NCBI GenBank assembly: GCA_028023455.1
Contig: JAQFVV010012423.1
Location: forward strand, 2,123,273 to 2,187,272
Origin: Epiperipatus broadwayi
Taxonomy: Eukaryota; Onychophora; Udeonychophora; Euonychophora; Peripatidae
Direction of reading: 5' to 3'
Length of the DNA: 64,000 nucleotides
Made by a program: the position numbers and the translations under genes. The notes beneath the pieces were generated by a model. That model made no database searches and was not told the DNA's origin. It worked only from the letters and a program-made list of their open reading frames with translations. Shown here piece by piece: positions 59,594-64,000 of this stretch; position 1 is the first letter of the stretch; every line of letters begins with the position of its first letter.

Positions 59594-62500
59594 GGATTCA
59601 TGCACATGTTATTAATACTAATATTGCACTGAACTTTTACTCAAATATTACTTGTCATCATCTGAATAAAAAATGCTATAGAAACACAACAAGAAATTAA
59701 TTATTTTTAAAATATTAAACACATGGAAAAAGTTTATATATTTATTTTAATCAAAAATTTTAAAAAAGGTGAAATATGGTAAATAAGGGCAAATAAATTA
59801 ATGTAAAATTAGAGTTTTTTTAAACCAATGAGCTTAAGATGTTTTTCCAAAGAGAGTATATCTTAGATAAGTAATTACATTAAACTCTCTGAAGTTTCAG
59901 TAATGAGTATCATATGTGGATAGAATCAAAAATGTATATTGTGACTGTAATCCATTGTATGAAGAGTGCTGATACTACTTTCCCCACAGTGACTTGTTTA
60001 TTTTTCATAGCACTGTTGGGATGGTTCTCATATCCACATAAGGGGTATAAAAATTGTATATGAGATTTCATAAACTTTTCTGGAGTCTCAAAACTATCAT
60101 GTCTTTTGATTTGAACATGTTGCTGAGTTTTTTGATTAGTATTATATATAATTTTGATATTACAACATTTTAGAATATGATTAGTACTGTATGTAATTTC
60201 TTTTATATAAAATCACAAGTCTCTAATCTTTTTTTATTTATTATCATTATTTTGAATCTAAGCTAAAATCACAAATTCTTTTCAAACATAAGGGCACACT
60301 TCCTTTTAAGATTCAGAAAGTTTATAAAATTTCAATGGAAAACAATCATTTTATCACTTATAGAAGAGATGAACATACTAATGCAGTTATGAAGAAATTA
60401 TTTTCATAAGCATACTCATTCACTGCTATTAATATTGATTACAATATACATTTTTTTAACACTAAGACCATTTCCAGATGTGACATTTATCACCAAACAA
60501 AAATCAGAGAAACCATCAAGATTCTTAAAAGATTAATATGTATCACAAATATAATGATACATCTGTTATATTCCATTTGAAAAAAATAAATTTTATATAA
60601 GAGTGTTTGTTTACTACCACGTCACTTCACTTTTTTTTTGATTAGAAAGATATATGCTTGATAACTTTTCTTTAAAAGAATATGACACCTCTATAACATT
60701 TTAAAAATAAAACATTTTTTACAGACAATAATAGGTGTAATTAAACTGTAATGTTGCTGTAACATTGGCGTAGAATTACAAACAGATAAATTTAAAAATA
60801 TATAGCAATTATATTTGATAATCATAAAAATGTTCATTTTATTCATATATATTATAATGGTATAAATTGGACAAGTCTTAAGTCTTTGGGTATACAAAAT
60901 CTGTAACAATATAAATGGGCCAACTGAAATTAATAGAGCCACACAAATTGAGAAAGTCAAATCTGTAATAGAATAAGTATAAGCAATAATTTGATTTAAG
61001 TCTTACTAATAAAGTAATCCAAAAATCCATACTAGAATAAAATTAAAATCTATTAAAATATTTATTTATTAAACAGATGCCAACCATAATGGATGCCGAC
61101 ATTGTAATACATAAAAAAAAAGAATTCATTTGAAAATTTATAACGGATATTAATAGTTTATATTGGGATTCATTCACAAAATAACTGTTATTATTATATA
61201 CTAAAATTTATAATAGTGTTAAAGAATGAATAACTGTATTTGAGCTTGATGATTATATATAAAATTTGTATCTATAATTTATCAACTAGTTCTTTATGTT
61301 TGAATAATACCAATTGATATGCATGAAAATATTAAATTCACCTTTGATAATTACAAATTCTAATAAAGTAATAAAATATATATTATTTTGTTAAATTTTA
61401 AAACATTATGATTGCATAGAAATTTGAATTATTATTATATCATATACGTACCAACTCAAATTTAATAAATAGAACAATAATTTTATTTACAAAATAAACA
61501 ATAAGTCATTAATATATTTAAGAGTTTTGAAATAGTTTATTCTAAAATGTTCTACTTGTTTTAATTACAATATGATGCTAAGACATTGCACATATTTACC
61601 ACAAAGAAAATATTTATTTATCTTTAATAAATAATATAGTTATTAAATATAAAAAAGAAAATGTTGATTTGTTTTAGTTCCCTTATTGATCATTTATGTC
61701 ACAAATAAGATAATCAATTTATTTTATGGACAACTTATTAATTATCTCAAATAATCATGTCTTTACTCATATATATTTTAATTATTATACTTATGATCAT
61801 CTATAAACAAATGAAAACAAGTCATTAAGTAAAAGTTTACTATAATTGTTTAAATTTAATTATAGAATTACTAAAGTTTTCTTTCTGGTTATTTTTTATA
61901 TATCAACATACACACATAGATACATTAAATGACCTTAAAAACAATAATAAAACAAATAATTATAAAATAAATAAAACATACAATCTGTTCAATTGAATAA
62001 AAAAATATTGAACAAAATCCATACATATAGAGTTCAATTATCCTAGTCCCATTGTTAAATTTGCACAAAGAAAATCCATAAAATGATATTTTTCAAAGAT
62101 ACAATAATATCAACAGTTTGTTTTCATTTTCTTTTAAATATTTGAAGTTTATTTAGATAAATAATCCTTAGCAAGTTATAACAATGTTTACCAGTTTAGA
62201 TGAAGCAAAATAATAAAAATTGTTTTATTCTTTTAAAAATGATTAAATTGCTATTAAACCCAAATCATTATTCATTTGATCATAACTTTGGAAAATTATT
62301 TATTGGCACATACACATATTACTCTATATAGCAAAACTTTATACATATTTTGTAATGTTTTTAGAACACACTTAAAATAATTACTTTCCTTCATTGTTGT
62401 AATAGGTTAACCTCACATAAAAAATTGCCTTTTGGAGTAAACATTATTTCCTACCTGGCTGTCCATTGTGTGATTTACATTAAAAATTTTTAAAATATAT

Positions 62501-62655
62501 ATATTTTTATACTTTATTTTGCCACATAACACAATACACCAGAAAGAGAGTGTCTTAAGTTAAATCATGAGCAATTTATATAATATATTTATTGACATAA
62601 TATTTATATTATTGAGCTAGATGCAGTATCCATTGATAGGCCCAAATTTACTCTT
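59251..62655. other. A+T-rich non-coding DNA
   Basis: No supported gene. The minus-strand frame 60691-60960 has no recognisable features. A GTGGATA/TATCCAC-type inverted pair lies near 59915 and 60033. The palindromic TA repeat at 59547-59588 is listed separately. Confidence 0.45.
59547..59588. repeat. palindromic (TA)n microsatellite, arms ATGTTTTATA/TATAAAACAT
   Basis: Third TA tract with perfectly complementary unique flanks. Confidence 0.85.
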
Positions 62656-63625
62656 TTAATTCTTCAACCGCCTTTTACGAGGCATCTCGTCGACATCTGA
62701 TGTCACTCTAATTCTGCTAGTTTTAATGGTAGAATATTCGTTTGACAGTTATTGATTAGGTTTTTAAAAGTTCTGTAAGATGGTGCCCTCTTCCGAATTA
62801 TTTTACAAGTAAAAAATCAAAAAAACCGCATTTAAAACTAAACAAAGAAGAACCTTGTCGGTGATTGGCTGTCAGCCGGCTCTCAGCCGAAAAAGTCATT
62901 CTGATTGGCTGGAAAGAATAAAGAAACTGCCTGATCAAAGAAAATAAAGAAAAACGCTGAGATTTTCATTTCGAATGTAATTTAAAGTATTAAAAAAATA
63001 TAAAATGAGAAATTAAAATAGTTTTTTAAAAAATATACTAAAAAAACAAAATTATTTTCGAAAAATATTGAAGATTTTAGTAAAAATATTTAAGATTTAG
63101 CAAAAAGAAATCTTTACTTTTCCAGAACGTAAAATTGAAAAAAAGTGTTTGCGTCAGCACTTTTTTGTTTAGACATTCACTTTATATTTGCCGAAATTAA
63201 ATATATTTTATAATAAATAAATATAAATTTTATTAAACGCTCACTATTATTTCAGTAATAGTTTTAACAAGGCTGTAAACCTTAGCAATGAGCATCTGAA
63301 AAAATCGTCACTAGGGACCTCTGTGTTTTAAAGACCTACAGAGGTCCCTAGTGATGATTTTTTCAGACGCTCATTGCTAAGGTTTACAGCCTTGTTAAAA
63401 CTATTAATAAATAAATAGAAATTTATTTTTGAAAGAACTTTCATTCTCTTTCATAACCTGAAAAATTAGTAATATACTTTTTATAAACGTATCTGAGTTG
63501 AATTTAATATTATAGGCAAATATGTTTTAACAATAGGCTTTGTCTTCAGTTTGTGAGTTGGCCAATTAAAAGATTTGATTTTTACCTCATACAACCAATA
63601 ATATAATTAGCGGTTAAAGGGTTAA
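62656..63625 (+). mobile_element. piggyBac-like non-autonomous TTAA element, copy 3
   Basis: A 970-bp unit bounded by TTAA (62656 and 63622). Left terminus TTAATTCTTCAACCGCC and right terminus (complement) TTAACCCTTTAACCGCT agree as diverged terminal inverted repeats. Collinear with copies 1 and 2 (AAAGTTCTGTAAGATGGTGC near 62767, ATTGGCTG near 62863, CCAATTAAAAGATTTG near 63562). It is longer mainly because of the 151-bp foldback at 63256-63406. No transposase is visible. Confidence 0.75.
63256..63406. repeat. 151-bp near-perfect foldback nested in piggyBac-like element
   Basis: Arms of about 69 bp (63256-63324 and 63338-63406) pair almost perfectly around a 13-nt loop: TTTTAACAAGGCTGTAAACC, TTAGCAATGAGC, CACTAGGGACCTCTGT and complements. 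It is absent from the other two piggyBac-like copies, so it inserted after that family spread. Very high arm identity suggests a young foldback MITE; a hairpin RNA precursor is a remote alternative. Confidence 0.85.
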
Positions 63626-64000
63626 TCTACTGAATGAATATTCTACTTAATTAAAGTTCTATAAGCAAACATATTGGCATTTCTAAACAATTTTTTTTAA
63701 TTTTAAAAGAAAAATATTTTAAAATAAAGATAATAACAATGATTTTACATTTTCTTCTTAAAAATACATTTTTTTTATTTAACAGAAAGATTATTACTTT
63801 TTATATATCTTTAATAATAATACTATATTAAATGTACATGATTTCAAATTTACAATAATTTAAATATGCACTCACATATAATCATACACACATATGAGTG
63901 TATAACTTGTTATTTATTTAATTATACCTCTTGTTGTTAAAATACATGATAAAATAAAATGTTAATGCAAAACCCTATCAAAATATGTGTTCAAGCTTAT
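63626..64000. other. A+T-rich non-coding DNA
   Basis: Nothing recognised to the window end. Confidence 0.5.

Noticed and set aside
1-64000. CRISPR array, operon or bacterial features
   Set aside because: No regularly spaced identical repeats, no ribosome-binding sites or long ORFs; everything points to eukaryotic nuclear DNA.

Overview
This looks like a non-coding stretch of a large animal genome. It is extremely A+T-rich, has no long open reading frame, and is full of decayed eukaryotic transposons, (TA)n/(AC)n microsatellites and tRNA-derived SINE heads. The mix (Ty3/gypsy of the K02A2.6 type, GIY-YIG Penelope-like elements, LINE remnants, TTAA-target piggyBac-like elements, SINEs, mixed TA/GT microsatellites) suggests an invertebrate. 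A mollusc such as a cephalopod is my best guess and a cnidarian is an alternative; the sequence does not settle this. Nothing bacterial is present.

Host gene content is thin. Three short minus-strand segments have open frames bounded by plausible splice sites: 45531-45631, 30244-30350 and 896-1257. The donor phase of the second fits the acceptor phase of the third. They could be exons of one minus-strand gene with introns of 15-30 kb, making much of the window intronic. I do not recognise the protein. A plus-strand open segment (44705-44957, ending at a donor-like site) is another candidate.

Region by region. 0-10 kb: A+T-rich DNA with a piggyBac-like element, two LINE remnants and a minus-strand hammerhead-bearing repeat. 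10-12.1 kb: a less A+T-rich island I cannot identify. 12.5-18.3 kb: SINEs, a LINE reverse-transcriptase remnant and a second piggyBac-like copy. 18.8-30 kb: mostly unremarkable, with palindromic TA microsatellites and a large foldback. 30.6-31.96 kb: a cluster of about 447-bp repeat units, partly tandem, each with a hammerhead-ribozyme-like motif. 35.2-41.97 kb: a broken minus-strand Ty3/gypsy element with both LTRs and an unidentified 2.1 kb segment inside integrase. 42.9-44.0 kb: a 1.16 kb element with inverted repeats. 46.3-47.7 kb: two Penelope-like remnants in inverted-repeat form. 47.7-48.1 kb: a degenerate minisatellite. 54.5-59.3 kb: further hammerhead-like motifs (56.2, 57.7, 59.1 kb). 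62.7-63.6 kb: a third piggyBac-like copy holding a 151-bp foldback.

The most interesting signal is the set of at least seven type I hammerhead-like motifs in three repeat families. They have the CUGAUGA and GAAA core boxes, complementary stem I arms that co-vary between copies, and a minimal stem III. One family shows head-to-tail junctions at two places, the layout expected of RNA that is transcribed as concatemers, self-cleaved, circularised and reinserted.
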